Below, one piece after another: positions 46,000 to 58,082 of a DNA stretch of 64,000 bases. This stretch comes from Parasponia andersonii (taxonomy: Eukaryota; Streptophyta; Magnoliopsida; Rosales; Cannabaceae). Each line of letters begins with the position of its first letter. Position 1 is the stretch's first letter. Both the position numbers and the translations under genes were made by a program. The stretch is taken from assembly GCA_002914805.1 (NCBI GenBank), contig JXTB01000137.1, positions 443,534-507,533 of the forward strand, written 5' to 3'. The notes below the pieces were generated by a model that was given only the letters and a program-made list of their open reading frames with translations, had not been told where the DNA came from and searched no databases.

Positions 46000-48100
46000 T
46001 TGTATGGTATTTCTCGTTAAAGGTATCTTTATAAAATATAAAATAAAAAGAGATTTTCACTAGTCTATTTTGCTATCACTAGTAGTATTTACATTACAAC
46101 AAAATATCTCATAAGGAAAATATCGCCCACAGCTCATGCTCGTCCACATCTGTATGATCATAGCAACAAAAGGCAGGCTAGGCAATCAGTTACTCAATAC
46201 TAAAGTATGTCCCCTCATCTGCATCACAAAACTAAAATGAGCTAAAGCTCAGTAAGTAAAATATATTCATGTATGATTTAAAATCTCATCAAGTTCCCAC
46301 TATACACTTTTTCTTAAGCATTTGAGTCCTTGAATTTTCTTTAAAAAAATACTCATAGTTAGGCCCCTCAGTACATTGCTAGTCTCGTAAGTCAATAGGT
46401 CGTGATAACATTGGGCAGAAACTCTAGCCAAGAATAAAAATAAGGTGCGACCGTCGTGTGAGGTTTTTGAAAACTTCTCCCCTCATTAAAGGAGTATCTC
46501 ATACCGTGCTAACATTATCTCATTTCAACGAGACACATCACAAGATCTGTAAGTTCTGCTTCAACGGGAGAGTCTATATCAATAGACTTACCTACCTTAC
46601 TCCAATAGACTAGCAATTGTTATTATAACTTATCTTATAAAATTGGTACAATAGTACTCACTTTTGAATATTTTGTAATGAAATTCTCAATTTTTATACA
46701 AAACGTGCCTTGTACATATCATTTCATAACTTTCAAGAATAAGTGAGTTGCACATAATTACATTTCTAATGTAATTCTTGTGATGCAGTTGTAAGTCTTT
46801 ACTTACTTCGTGTCTTGAATAGAAATTGATAATGGAAATAGTCAATATCCTCTAGAGATTGGTGTGCAAATCACCTGTCATAGATTATAGTTATTCAAGA
46901 TGCACATTTTGCCAAAAGAATGCATCAACATACTTGAATAAGACCGAAATCAGAACTTTTACTAATTTAAGAAACTTGATCTTAAAATGACTCAAAAGTG
47001 TACAAATCACTTAAGGTACTTAGCAGCCAATAACTAGCATTGAAAAACTGTTTAAAAGTATTAAAATATGAATGCTAGTTCATTAGGACAAAAATCCAAA
47101 ATGGCATATAATTTTGTAAAACTAGTCCATTTATCTCTAAATGGTGCCATTTTATTTTAAAAATATTTGGACAGCACCTCCCATCCTCTCCTATTTTTAA
47201 GACATTTCCACATGATTAAAATCATAGTTTTAAATCTGCAATAATATTTTACAAGCCAATTCCTACATACACACCTCAAAGAGAATTACTTAGAATGGCA
47301 TAAGCACACTTGAACTCTTTTTCAGTTTAAACAAAGTTTAAAACCACTTTTACACTTATGTACTATCACAATCAGCCACCAAATAAGTGTAATAAATAAT
47401 AGGATCAATGAAATATACATTCTAAGTTTAAGAAATCAGATTACAAGTATAGAAAATTTAATCTACTACACATAAAAACACATAAATCCATAAATAGCAA
47501 ACTTTTGGGCTTTAGGTCTAACTTTAATCATCCACTTAAATTCTATGTTTTCAGCAATATATAAGTTTCTTGGGACTTTTATTCATCAAATAAAAGATTT
47601 GGTTTAAGGGTTACAACAAGAAAAATCAACTAAAAACTCAAAATTCCAATTAGGTCTCATCTTGACTAGTTTGAGCTTTTGTTGAAGCTCTTGCCTTTTA
47701 CCTCCACTAAATTGATTTCCAAGGCTTAGAAATAGATTTTCGGACTCAAGAAGACCTAAAAAACTATTATGTAAGTGGGAACAAGTAAAAAATTGAAATT
47801 AAAGGACAAGGCCTAGAAAGAAAAACTAGTAGAATTACCTTGACTAGTTTTGATCTATCTTGAGTTTTAGAGCTCTAACTTGAGTTCTACTATTTGGAAA
47901 CTGTTATTTATATCTAAGTGAAGTTGAGAGAAGTCTGAAAATGATCTAAAGAGGTTCAGGTCGTGGCTAAAGAGAAAGAGAAAGAGAATGACCAGATTTA
48001 GTCCAAAATCAATACTTAATGGCTAAGAAAGGGCATAACTTAAATTCTAAGGGGTATTTTGGGTATTTTGCACATTACTTTCCATGTGTCTATCTCTAAA
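46000..48100 (-). mobile_element. Large LTR-like unit 3, opposite to unit 2
   Basis: Read on the minus strand from about 48000: a CT-rich leader (CATTCTCTTTCTCTTTCTCT), a long T-rich body, a GC-richer part at about 46600-46380, then the perfect hairpin TGAGCTTTAGCTCA at 46251-46238, and a T-rich end. This is the same order as unit 2 but in reverse orientation and well diverged. No coding motifs. Ends not defined. Confidence 0.4.
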
Positions 48101-49581
48101 ATATTTTTAGCATAGTCACTACATTGCTGGTCACTCCTATATACTCAAGTGTAACAAAGTTGATGAATCCTAGCTTAGAAAATGAAAACTAGTCATACTT
48201 TGACTTACGATCCCATGTGATAGGTTTTATTGTAATCTAGTGGAATCTAGTCTCATAACCAATCATTAAACATAAAAATAAGTTAATTAGACTCCAATTA
48301 ATAATGTAAAAATAGTAGTAGCACTCAATTATAAGAATGCCCAAATATGACATTATGCGATTAAGCTGAATCTAAACTAGCTTAGTGCAATAAAACACAA
48401 ATCAATATCGTGAATGCCACCTTGTGCTTACCTATAGCTAATAAATAAAATGCTATAAATAAGTCCTAGACATTGAATCAAAGCTATTTGACGTGTTAAA
48501 TACACAGTGAATTCAGCTCTGAAATGCATGAAAAATGCATTTTACCAAAAAACTATTATTTGACCAAGTTATCAATAAGTATGATCTTAGTGCATGTGCA
48601 CATAGTATTGCTTTCATAAATATATTCTTTGTTCTTTTAGCACACCAAGCTCTCTCTCTTTAAGAGTATTGAATTTTTACACTGTATCGAGACATTTCGA
48701 CAATCATTAATATAATAACATAGGTATAAAAGTATATAACATAAAGAATGAGTATGTTACTATAAAAATAGTATTAATAATGACTTCTACATATCTAATA
48801 TGTAATAGAAACATGTTTATTATTAGATTAGTATGCATATAAGAATCTTGGACACCACATAATGCCGATATTTAATTTTACAGATAATATCGATGATCAT
48901 ATAATAATATTAACATAAAAGATATTCTAGAAAATTAACGAAATGTGTCTTAAAATACAAAATTTTCAAGTGAAACATTAGAAAATGCTAAAACAATTGC
49001 TATTACATAATTTATACAAGTTTTATTCAAGAAATTTAAGATTTTATATATGTGACAATAAAATATGCGCATGTAGTAGGAAAAATTATTGAATTTCACT
49101 TCATAAATTAATTTTAAAATTAGAATGCATATCACACTAGTTTATTTAATACATTTTGTATTAATATCTTCTAAATTATAACTAGCTACTTTTAAATTTT
49201 AAATTAACATAAGAGCAAATTAAAAATTCATGATAATATAGAATATTTCAAATTCAATTAATATCTAAAATATTTCTAGGAAGTTGAAAATCATATTCTC
49301 ATCTTAATCTAAATAATATATTTCTCAAACTATTCTACTTAAGTAGTTTTGAAGATTGTTATTCATGTGCCACATATATGTTGATTGATATTTTCTTTCA
49401 AGAGTTGCAGTGATTCTAATTATAAGTACTTGTAATTCCAAAATTTTGCCGAGAGAAACTATGGTTTTATTTTTACTACCGTTTTGTTTCTTTTTCAAAA
49501 AAATAAAAAAAAGCTTGCAAAAAGGAAAAAAATTGACATTTTGTCAATATTAAAAATGTCAATGATATTGTAATATCCGTA
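48101..49581. other. AT-rich spacer
   Basis: No gene, repeat or element recognised. Confidence 0.45.
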
Positions 49582-49749
49582 GAGAGAAATGCTAAATAAA
49601 CTCTCTTTTACACTCTCCAATTTCACCGTTTAACACATAAATTCTACTATCTAGTTCAATATTTTAATAATACAAAAAATCATAATAGAATCTACGTGTC
49701 AAGTAGTGAGATTAGAAGCATATAAAAGATAGTGTTACTAGTATTCCTC
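49582..49749. mobile_element. MITE with probable 8-bp target duplication
   Basis: The left arm GAGAGAAATGCTAAATAAAC and the reverse-complemented right arm GAGGAATACTAGTAACACTA continue into a near-palindrome over the whole 168 bases (ACACATAAATTCTACTAT pairs with ACACGTAGATTCTATTAT). TATCCGTA at 49574 and TATCCGCA at 49750 flank it, an 8-bp duplication with one change, as for hAT-type elements. Confidence 0.72.
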
Positions 49750-50295
49750 TATCCGCAAATATCTCGATATTAGCTCATTTTCTATCTATATTTTTCCAAC
49801 AACAATATTTTCACGATATTGTTGATATTTTTCCAATAAACATATTTTATTGATATTTTACAGATATATACAAAAAAATATCTTCCACCTTAATTTAATG
49901 TCAATATTTCAAAAAATAGATAATGTCGCGACAATATCGACAAATATCATATCATTTAAATCCATTGGTAAAAGAAGTTTAAATGCTTTATTGTTCTAGG
50001 TGAAACATAGCGGATGAAATTTATTTGTTTGTTTTATTAATATGAGGTGCCTCCTGCCACGTCATTTGTCGGTTTAATAATGAGGTGACCTAGTTCTTTG
50101 CTGATCTCGTTATGGAAGATGATAATTGCGTTTGGCCTATTTATACCTTTTAATCCTTTTTTCATTTCTCATTATGTAGAAGTTTATCATTAGACTATGA
50201 GTTAGATATTTTTCAGAAATAGTTTCATTTTCAAAAGTAGCCCTAAAGAATTGAAATGTTACGATAAATAAAATTATTCAAAATTAATTCAATAT

Positions 50296-50585
50296 TATTA
50301 TAAAATAAGGGCAAAATATAGAATAGAAAATGTATAAAAGTAAAAGAAGAAGATACAAGAGAAGTATAGAGAGAATTTTCTTATTATTCCATTCTTCTTC
50401 ATATTTATAATACATGCTCAATAGCATATTTATAAGCTTACAATCATAAATGCTAGAATACCAAAAGATTATATAGGTTACAATGTAGAACACCATTAAA
50501 TAGAATTTAAATGAGAGTTAGGAAACCTAAAAGTTAAGAGTTATGGAATATGAACATCCATATATAAATTAATATCTTCATAACA
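50296..50585 (-). repeat. 3' LTR of the 50-58 kb copia element
   Basis: On the minus strand it starts TGTTATGAAGATATTAATTT and ends TTTTATAATA. It aligns along its length with 57835-58077, sharing CATTGTAAC, TATAATCTTTTGGTATTCTA and CATTTTCTATTCTATA blocks. Inner edge abuts the purine tract. Confidence 0.9.
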
Positions 50586-50596
50586 CTCCCCCTTAG
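50586..50596 (-). other. Polypurine tract
   Basis: CTAAGGGGGAG on the minus strand, directly before the TGTTATG start of the 3' LTR: the plus-strand priming site. Confidence 0.88.
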
Positions 50597-50613
50597 ATAT
50601 TCATTAGAATATG

Positions 50614-50880
50614 CCTTATTAAAACCTTACTAGGTAAAACCTTTTGGGATAAAAAACCTAGTAAAGGAAAAAGAGTGCAATATTTTTATTATTTATTAAA
50701 GTTGCCTCATTAAAAACCTTGCTAGAAAAACCCAATGGGACAAAACCTCAATGAAGAAAAAAAGAGTACAATATACATCATTTAGCAACTGCATAAGTTG
50801 TCTCATTAAAACTTTTAGTCAATAGAAACCTTATGAGATAAAAATTTGACTAAGGAAAAAGAGTACAACTATATACTAAT
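50614..50880 (-). repeat. Three diverged copies of a 90-105 bp repeat before the purine tract
   Basis: Starts at about 50614, 50705 and 50811 share CTCATTAAAACCTT, an AAACC..ATGGGA-like middle, and GGAAAAAGAGTRCAATAT. Similar blocks between the end of pol and the 3' LTR are a known trait of some plant copia elements. Confidence 0.8.
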
Positions 50881-51097
50881 TTGGTCCCTCTGATAAGGAC
50901 AACACTATTAAATAATGTATACTAACCAATAAAATAAGATGTTTCATAGATACATAGTGGCACATTGCATCATTCATATATCCTAATTTTTGTAAAAATT
51001 TATAGAATCAGTATTTTCTATCTATGCCAAAATTGCTTTAATCCATGAAAATTTCTACAATCCAATTAAATATATGTTCCATGTTTGATGCAATCTT

Positions 51098-53125
51098 TGT
51101 TAGGATATTTGCCCTAAAAAGTAAATTTCCAATTTTACCTTTTTAGTATAAACAACTTTCTCTTATGTACAATTATGATATTTGCTAGATTAAACTATCT
51201 CAGTTGAATAATTTATTTATCTAAAAACGATTCTATGACTTTATTTGTGTATAAAGAAACAAACATGATTGACAAAGTAGGTTGACTTAAGTGGTAAAAG
51301 TACCCATTACGTAGGATCTTGGTCCTAGGTTCGAGTCACACTGGGAGTACGCGTGAAACCCCATTATCTCTAATAGGGTGTGGTGGAGATTGGGTAGTAT
51401 ATTAGGTATTTTCCTTTAATTTGTAATAAGTGGAGGTCATTAGTTAAGCCTCACTCTTTTTTTTTTTTAAAAAAAAAAGAAATAAACATGATTAAGTATT
51501 AATTATGAGGAAACTTATTTCTTTATCTAAGTTTAAACTAATTAGTTCACAATCTGTAAATAAAGATGGAATACTTTATTTACTAAAGATTGTAGTGTTT
51601 GTCTATCTCAACAGGAATGATGTGTCTCGAATCATTGAAGTATTTGACTTCTGATAGAAACACTAGTACAACATAAATAAGTTATGTGCATTGAACTGGA
51701 TCATGTAATATAAAGAATTGGAGTATTGTAACTCAATTCTTATATTATCACAAACTAGCTCTTAGTATGTAAATCTTAATCCTTGATATTTGATTAGACC
51801 CGCTTTCATAGGTTATAGCCTTTTGATTTTTTAAAAGACTAGCTTCAGTGAAATTAGAGGCGAACTCTAGTATACTGGAGGTTATGACTTATGAATTAAT
51901 GTGAATACTAAATAGTTAATGACACTACACATTAATATCACTTTAAGGTCTTTCAAGATTCATGGAATAATTAAATCTAAGATCTTAATATTCACTTTAT
52001 GAATTGGTTGATAATTTTGTCTAAATGGCCATTGAGAACAAAATTATCGACAATATTATTCATTGATAAAAAGATAGTAACTTAAAGGTAAATATGTGTT
52101 AGAGAGATATTACGGTAATTTCACCTATCCAACTACGAAATTGTATAGGGATTGTACATGTGATATAAAATATGCTAAATAGATCAGTTAATTAAGGTTA
52201 GTTGATTAAATCTCTATAAAAGGCATGACATTTAATCTAAGAGTACAGTATTGGACCTTTAGTGGAGTGTCCTCTTTACTAATAGTATTTATATAAATAC
52301 CATAATAAGAGTTATTATGTATTTATTATACTATTGGAACTTAGATTATTTAGATCTATTAGGTCCCTTGTCTAACTCAATAAAGCTCATTAATTGATTG
52401 GTTGTATTTGTGAACTTAGTTCCATGAAACTGTGTAAAATAATGATTCTACACAGAAGTTTGTATTTTTATAAAATAAGTTTCATGAGTTGGACATATTT
52501 ATAAAAATACATATATAGCTCAAATTGGAGAACAAGTCCAATCCTAATTGGACTAGGATTAGCACTTTTTTGACCTCATATATATAAGATACATGAGAGA
52601 AAAAACTACACAGTAACACATACAACATCACATGCATAAGGCACAAGAAAAGAGAGAGAATTTGGCTATCTTAGGCTAAGAGGGGAGAGAAAAAATTTCC
52701 TGCAACCTCATATTCTTATCTCATATCTCGGTATTCCCATTGATTAAGAAGGTTTTCTTGATCGTTCTGTAATAAAAGATTCATCTTGGTGCCCACTCAT
52801 CTCATCAACTAAGAGTAAGAGCATAGACAAGAAGAACTAAGGTTGTAGATTTGATCATCATCAACAAGGAGATCAAGGAGGAGCATGTTACAAGGGGTAA
52901 ACCCTAATCTTATCTCTAGGTTTTATGTATCTAGATTTGATTTATGTTATACATGATCCTATAATTGATATATACATATTCTATAGTTATGAAAATTATT
53001 TTTATATAAAAATTTTAAAACCTAAATCTGCTAATTTTTTCGCTGCAATTGTGATATGATTATGTGTTTTTCCATATATGTATGCATATATGATTCTTCC
53101 TAAGTGTTAGGTCAATTTACTATCA
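51098..53125 (+). mobile_element. Nested solo LTR in reverse transcriptase
   Basis: It starts TGTTAGGATATTTGCCCTAA, resembling Angela/Tork-type LTRs, and I end it at TATCA (53125), giving about 1.8 kb without the SINE. The flanks ATCTT (51093) and ATCCT (53126) agree at four of five bases. The copia frame reads ITFRYLISIVVNERF...LEGVR on the right side and continues on the left with the segment before YxKLGYMNDAMC, at the spacing expected. The right boundary is less certain than the left. Confidence 0.72.
51271..51475 (+). mobile_element. tRNA-derived SINE, copy 2
   Basis: It starts GACAAAGTAGGTTGACTTAA, with A box GGTTGACTTAAGTGGTAAAA and B box GGTTCGAGTCA at 51329, and ends AGTTAAGCCTCACTC plus a T-run. 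It is flanked by an 18-base duplication, AAAGAAACAAACATGATT at 51253 and AAAGAAATAAACATGATT at 51476, one mismatch. It lies inside the nested LTR. The better boxes make it younger than the copy at 10978. Confidence 0.88.
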
Positions 53126-55700
53126 ATCCTTACTCCTTCTAGGATATTTATATGAATATTAATATCTAGTTTTAATACGACATCAATGAGGTGCATATTA
53201 AACCTCTCATTAACTACTATACTAATCAAATAACGGAATGTGATCATATCTATAAAAAGGAGAATAAGTTTCGTTCTAGTTAATGTCTGGTCTCTGCGAG
53301 AAAACGTCTGGCAACTAGTCTCACTTTATATCTTACTACCTCATTATTTTCATTATACTTTCGAAAAAATATCTACGTATATACAATCAATTTCATATTT
53401 TGGGGAGTTTGTATAACAAGTCCGAATATATTGCTTTTAGAAAGCATGGCCAATCATGTTTATACTATCATTTAACCATACTCTTGAGTTTAAGATCTAG
53501 ATTTATCTTGAGATAGCAAAAGTAACTGTTGAGGCAAATACATCGTCGATATTCAAAATTTCTATTCAATTTTTCTCCTATATTTACAAAATATATTGAG
53601 ATCTCGAAATTTTCATCGATTACATCTACTCCATGAGCTATATTTGGAGAATTTATTTGTCCATTGTCTCAGTCTATTTTTCAATATTAGTTATAGCTCT
53701 TTGACTAAAATCTTCCTCTTCAGAAGGTTTCTCTAAGTGGCACTGCTTTTATTTTCCGTGGATTCTTATTTTTAGTACCAATTCGCCGTCTATGCTTATG
53801 GCATGTTTCAAGCTCGATTGGTCATTTATTGTTAATAAGAATCACAACTATTATTAGGAAATTAGCAGCAGGAATTTAAGAATTTTTGTCACTCTCATAG
53901 CATCTATAAATATCTTTGACAGTTAAATTGCAATCTATAATAACAATATTATTTTATGCAAATTTCTAGCTTACTTTCACTTGTACAAGAATTAAAATAC
54001 TTAACTAGTCTTCCTTCTAGTAATTTTCTCAACATTTTTCATATTACAAATATCATTTCTCCTCTTAATGTCGAGAAATGTACCTTAACTAATTAGCAAT
54101 TAGTAAATGTGCGGTAAATAAATTTCCTGTTAGAAGTATTTAAGAATGTTTATAATCAAGGTAGTTGAATAGGCAAACATGTGGTACAACCATAAACTCA
54201 TAAATAATAATAATTTTTAGGCTCATGCTTATGTACAAGTTATAATAGGGGATACATGTGATATGCAGATGATCGAATCTGAATGAGGGCCGTTGTATGC
54301 TTAATATCATATCCCCAAATAATGAAAGGCAATTTTGATTTCAATTTATAATAAGCTTTTTGTTTTAATAAATGACTCTATTGGGTCATCTTGTGTATAA
54401 GTATGGGTCATATGGTGCTCAACTTTCATCCTAATTCCTAAGAAATAATCACTATAATATTGAAATATAAATTTACTAATATTATCAAGTCTTCTAGACT
54501 TATCGGGATAATATGAAATTGCACTTAATTATAAGCTAATAATTTGAGTAAACAGTTTGTCAAAGGTTAAATTATAGATAAACAACAGGCTAACATAAGA
54601 CCAATACATTTAGACATCTGTCAAAATTATAATTTATCGAAATGACCCTCATATATTCTTTTAGATCTATTATAGATTACAATAGTTTCAACAATAGTCT
54701 TTTAACTAATTTGCCTTGAGCACACGCAACACAAAATCATGTGAAGGGTTTTTTTTTTATTCTTAAATGGATATCCACCATAATTCTCAATATTTCAATT
54801 CATCATACTAGACTTAGGATAACCTAATTGATTATACCAATTCTTCCGAATTTGATTATTGAACTACAGGTTCAATGCAACATGCTTACAACTTATGATA
54901 TGAAAGTGCAATATAATCTTGTGGATAGGCTCTTCTAGAGCTATCTATTTGTTTAATAATGCTTAGAATTGTATATACCCTTCATAATAAAATATATCTA
55001 TAAAGTATTTACTATCCTATAGGATAATGTGTATAATTGCACTATCTACTAAATATACTTCCAAATTGTTCTCCACAAATATTACTCTTTGTACTATGTC
55101 AATTAATACTCAAAGAAAAATAATAATAATAGGACAATATATTGCAATATAGAACAATAAAATAAAAACATTATAGAGTATAACACAATTTGGTGAATAA
55201 ATAAACAACTAAAAACTATATTAAAAAATTATCTAAACATATCTGAAAACTAATAATAATAAACAACTGCAATAATATTTAAGTCTAATTACTCCTTTTC
55301 AGAGTCCACATAAAAAATACTGATATTTAGCAAAGTTATTTCCTCTGCATATACTACTTCCTTTTAGGGATGTGCCATATTCTCAAATGGACCTAACACT
55401 TAGATTTGTACTTTTGGTACAACTCAACTAGATGTTTTAGGCATATTACATGTACATCTCGAATAATAGACATGCTCTACATTCTGAGTTTACTCGCTCA
55501 TTATACCTCTCCCTCTTCTAGTGAGTACTTTTTAGTATTTTTCAATGAGTATGTTCATAATCATTTATTATTCTTACGTTGTTCACATCTATCATGCTTG
55601 TGATTAATACAATATTTACTTCAGAGACTGTTAAAGTGCCATTATACCTAGTCCGATGATTTTTTATCAAAAATCCATTATTCTTCTTTGCTGCCAGAAG
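53126..55700 (-). pseudogene. Integrase to reverse transcriptase and gag remnants of the 50-58 kb copia element
   Basis: On the minus strand I read, with stops and shifts: near 55500-55350 a knuckle-like YSRCTCNMPK, comparable to WSRxCRTPKH in gag; near 54470-54380 YFLGIRMKVEHHMTHTYTQD, then PIESFIK, the integrase segment; near 53910-53860 IFIDAMRVTKI; and near 53255-53126 ITFRYLISIVVNERFNMHLI and LEGVRI in reverse transcriptase. The upstream stretch 55700-57820 must be gag but has no motif I can name. Confidence 0.72.
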
Positions 55701-57820
55701 GCAAGTGATATATAGAGTACTTCTGAAACTTTCTCTCTCTATACTATTATTATAGGATTATGTTAAACATGATTAAATTGTATTCTGAAATGGACTTAAA
55801 GTCCTATAGGTGCTAGTATATCCAATAAAATTGTTTAAGAGGATTACAAATTTCTAGTGATTAGATCGGTCCTTAATTAAGACTATTTCAAAGAATACTA
55901 AGATTTTTAATAGTGAGGTATTCAACCTTCAAATTCTCACTTAAATAATACCTCAATAGTATCATAACTTTTATTATATTTTGTACTAATGCCTAATTTT
56001 TTTTTCCTTATTAGTCTCACTGAACTTAGTGGTATCCGTATTCACTTCGACATCAAGGGCATTGAACTCCAGCTTAGATAAATTTGTAATTTAAATATTT
56101 ATATCCAAAATTAATATTTCACAAAATTCTAATTACAATAAATATACACATTCATGTGAAAAATAAGTAGTTAACAATTTAAAATATAACAAATCGCTAC
56201 CTACTACGTATAATTTTAAAGATATCATAAATCACTAGGTGATTAAAAAAAATCTAAATATTGCTTTTATATATATGACTTATATGCTTAACTATATGAA
56301 CTAAATTTCTTTAAGAGAGATATATAAGTAAAAATTCAAAATAACCTAGTATGCTTTACAATGAGGAAAAAACAATTAAAAGAAATAAATTACGAGTCAA
56401 ATATATCATATATTCACATAAGAGATAAATTGAGTACTGTCTCGATATTTTGTTTGACTATATACTCCAAACTGAGTGTAGAGTTTATGACGAAAGAGTA
56501 AAAATTAGCATAAAATAGAGTATTCTAGCATTATTAAATGCACCAACAAACAAAGATATTACCTAAAAATCAAATACCAGTGAAATTTTCATAAACTTGA
56601 TAACATGGCATAAAGGAAGAACATACCAAAGAATAAAAATTATTAGCTCAAATATATATATATATATATATAAATATATATGAATATTTCATAAAACATA
56701 AGAAAATTTTCAAGCACGGATGGACAAAATGGATTATGTATTTACATAATAAAGAATTTTTTATGTAAAAATTTCATGAAAACTTAGATCTTAATCACAG
56801 AATCATAGAAAAAAATATGATACTAAGATAACTAACTAATTAAATAATAATACCCAAAACGAAGAATTTTAAATAAATTATCATCCATTCTAGGATTATT
56901 ATACGGGTTTGTAATGTAAAATGTACAAATATTTATAAATGTTAAATAATAACTTACGATGCTGTTAAAAGTAATAAACTACTACAAAATAGTTGTAGTT
57001 TTACTTTTTCTAATTCAATAGAAATAGTTTTATTCTTAAAACAATCTAATATGAGTTCGGTCCTTTAGTTCTAGATTCAAATACAAGGTATATTTTTCCT
57101 TTTATTTTTTTCAAAGAAATATAATTGTTCTACTTCGGGTGGCTATATGATATAACTGGTCCACTTCAGGTGGCTATGTAATTTTTTTTAAGTTAGAGAA
57201 ATGACAATAAGATCATTGTTTATTTCTAACCATATGATAAACTCTTAATTATGAAATATACACATCACTTCTAGGATCGTGCAAAACCACATAAGCTTAT
57301 GATTCTTCCATAAATTAAAATTGGAATTTTATGATTTGGTATATGTATTACCCTTACAAAATACATTATATATGTATAATGAAAACCATTACACATGTCG
57401 TAGACTGCATTTTATCTATAGTTCTTGAAATTTATTCAGCAAATTTTTTTATTTTCTTATACTTGTATTTACATTACTAGGGTGCTATATACAATTTTAT
57501 TAGCATTTTCCACTTCTAGAGTGTCATATGCAGCATTATTTGGTTATATAAACGTAAATTTTGAGGAATTATATATTCTTCTTTTAATGTCAATATTTAT
57601 TTTGACTATGACAAACTCATAATTTTAAAGTATAACATTTTCTTGGGGGAATATACAAAGCCAAATATGAGATATAATCCTCATAACTACGAACTACTAC
57701 ACATTATAAATAATCATTAATATCCAGAAATTTAAAGAGAATTAAAATTAACCAAAAAAGGGAGAGTATACTCTCAATGGAAGTACCACTTGATAATATC
57801 TAAAACTAGTGGTTAGAGAA

Positions 57821-57834
57821 TCGTGCTGATAAAG
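57821..57834 (-). other. Primer-site-like sequence next to the 5' LTR
   Basis: The minus strand reads CTTTATCAGCACGA directly after the 5' LTR end. ATCAG matches the core of the methionine-tRNA primer site; the remainder differs from the classic TGGTATCAGAGC. Confidence 0.55.
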
Positions 57835-58077
57835 TATTATAAACTAAGGGTAAAGTATAGAATAGAAAATGCACAAAAGTAAAAAGAAGAAACTATAAAA
57901 AAAGTGTAGAGAAAATTTTTATTTATAGGTTTACAATCTTAAGTGCTAGAATACCAAAAGATTATATATGTTACAATGTAAAATACTATTAAATAAAATT
58001 TTATAAGGGTTAGAAAGCCCAAAAATTAGGAATTATGGAATGCGAACGTCCACGTATAAATTAATATATTCATAACA
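57835..58077 (-). repeat. 5' LTR of the 50-58 kb copia element
   Basis: On the minus strand it starts TGTTATGAATATATTAATTT and ends GTTTATAATA. It is about 45 bases shorter than its partner because a stretch around the GAGCATGTATTATAAATA block of the 3' LTR is missing here. The divergence between the LTRs shows an old insertion. Confidence 0.88.
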
Positions 58078-58082
58078 AATAT

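Larger units (their letters stand above)
50291..58082 (-). mobile_element. Complete but decayed copia element with later nested insertions
   Basis: Two direct LTRs (50296-50585 and 57835-58077) and a perfect 5-bp duplication AATAT at 50291-50295 and 58078-58082 define the element. On the minus strand the order is: 5' LTR, TTTATCAGCACGA primer-site-like sequence, gag remnants, integrase, start of reverse transcriptase, a 3' tandem-repeat block, purine tract CTAAGGGGGAG, 3' LTR. The end of reverse transcriptase and RNase H are missing. A 2-kb LTR (51098-53125) with a SINE inside it is nested in reverse transcriptase. Stops throughout. Confidence 0.88.
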
